A DNA stretch of 22,148 bases from positions 1 through 22,148 of the forward strand of contig JBBSBE010000063.1 of NCBI GenBank assembly GCA_038251625.1, written 5' to 3'. Source of the stretch: JBBQXK01 sp038251625 (GTDB lineage: Bacteria; Pseudomonadota; Alphaproteobacteria; Rhodobacterales; Rhodobacteraceae). Below, in pieces: positions 21,873 to 22,148 of this stretch (the stretch's first letter is position 1; each line of letters starts with the position of its first letter). Under the pieces are notes generated by a model. That model saw only the letters and a list, made by a program, of their open reading frames with translations, was not told the DNA's origin and did not search any database. The translations under genes and the position numbers were made by a program.

Positions 21873-22148
21873 TCATCCCTGTTGGCGAATGCGGCGTCGA
21901 TGCAGTGCGACCCAAAAGACCGCACCCGCAACCGCGCCTGCCGCAAAGGGCTGCGGGAAGAACAGCGCCATGCCCAGAAACTGCACGCGACAGGCGGAAT
22001 CGAGCAGAAACAGATAGCCCCCGACACAAATGACCTGCGCCAGCACACCGGCGGCGGGAACGGCCAAAAGCCATCCGTCCGGCAACCGGACAGCGCGGCG
22101 GCGGTTCAGCGTAAACGCGACCGACAGAACGCCCGCCACAACTGTCGG
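21873..22148 (-). CDS. Hypothetical small membrane protein, 5' end possibly beyond window
   Basis: At least 88 residues are encoded and the frame stays open to the window edge, so the true start may lie outside; a GTG at 22139 is possible. Three hydrophobic stretches are visible: GWLLAVPAAGVLAQVICVGG, LGMALFFPQPFAAGAV and the following VAGAVFWVAL. They suggest two or three membrane helices, with an arginine-rich cytoplasmic tail (HRRRIRQQ). I recognise no family. It is convergent with the SnoaL-like gene, whose stop is 25 bases away. Confidence 0.6.
   Translation of the reverse strand, partial: PTVVAGVLSVAFTLNRRRAVRLPDGWLLAVPAAGVLAQVICVGGYLFLLDSACRVQFLGMALFFPQPFAAGAVAGAVFWVALHRRRIRQQG

Overview
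The window is GC-rich DNA that looks like a chromosome segment from the Rhodobacterales (Rhodobacteraceae/Paracoccaceae, Alphaproteobacteria). The evidence is the block murA – DUF2948 gene – hisD – UPF0262 gene – low-molecular-weight phosphatase gene, a TAXI-type TRAP transporter with a fused permease, and two copies of a GC-hairpin/GATATTT intergenic repeat that I associate with this group. No genus can be named from the sequence alone.

Region 1 (1-11351, minus strand) is one long, tightly packed gene set. In transcription order it encodes a TAXI solute-binding protein, a fused TRAP permease, a nitrilase-family amidohydrolase, an unusually long Orn/Lys/Arg-type PLP decarboxylase, a stand-alone ATP-grasp enzyme, a C45-type Ntn acyltransferase/hydrolase, and a class III aminotransferase cut by the window edge. 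A PuuR-like HTH-cupin regulator (11647-12231, plus strand) is divergent from it, with a tandem 10-bp repeat in the shared promoter region. Together these suggest an uptake and conversion route for a basic amino acid, polyamine or amide-conjugated amine. The chemistry on offer is decarboxylation, amide formation, amide cleavage and transamination. The substrate is not identifiable from sequence, and this is the best candidate for an undescribed system here.

Region 2 (12232-12653) holds the decayed 3' end of a serine recombinase gene. It carries two in-frame stops and runs into the 3' end of a tRNA-Thr(GGT) gene, which is the usual footprint of a genomic island inserted at a tRNA. The operon of region 1 lies on the side where such an island would have been.

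Region 3 (12778-17810, plus strand except one gene) is housekeeping: a 56-aa basic protein, MurA, a DUF2948 protein, HisD, a UPF0262 protein and an LMW-phosphatase-like protein. An exported thermonuclease-like gene is inserted on the opposite strand between hisD and the UPF0262 gene.

Region 4 (17811-22148) is a set of small accessory genes. A four-histidine membrane cytochrome b-like protein is paired with a Tat-exported protein of intradiol-dioxygenase fold. An EthD-like/ASCH pair follows, then a divergent qorR-qorB-like pair (redox-sensing HxlR regulator and quinone reductase) with an inverted repeat between the genes. The window ends with a SnoaL-like protein and a membrane protein running off the edge.
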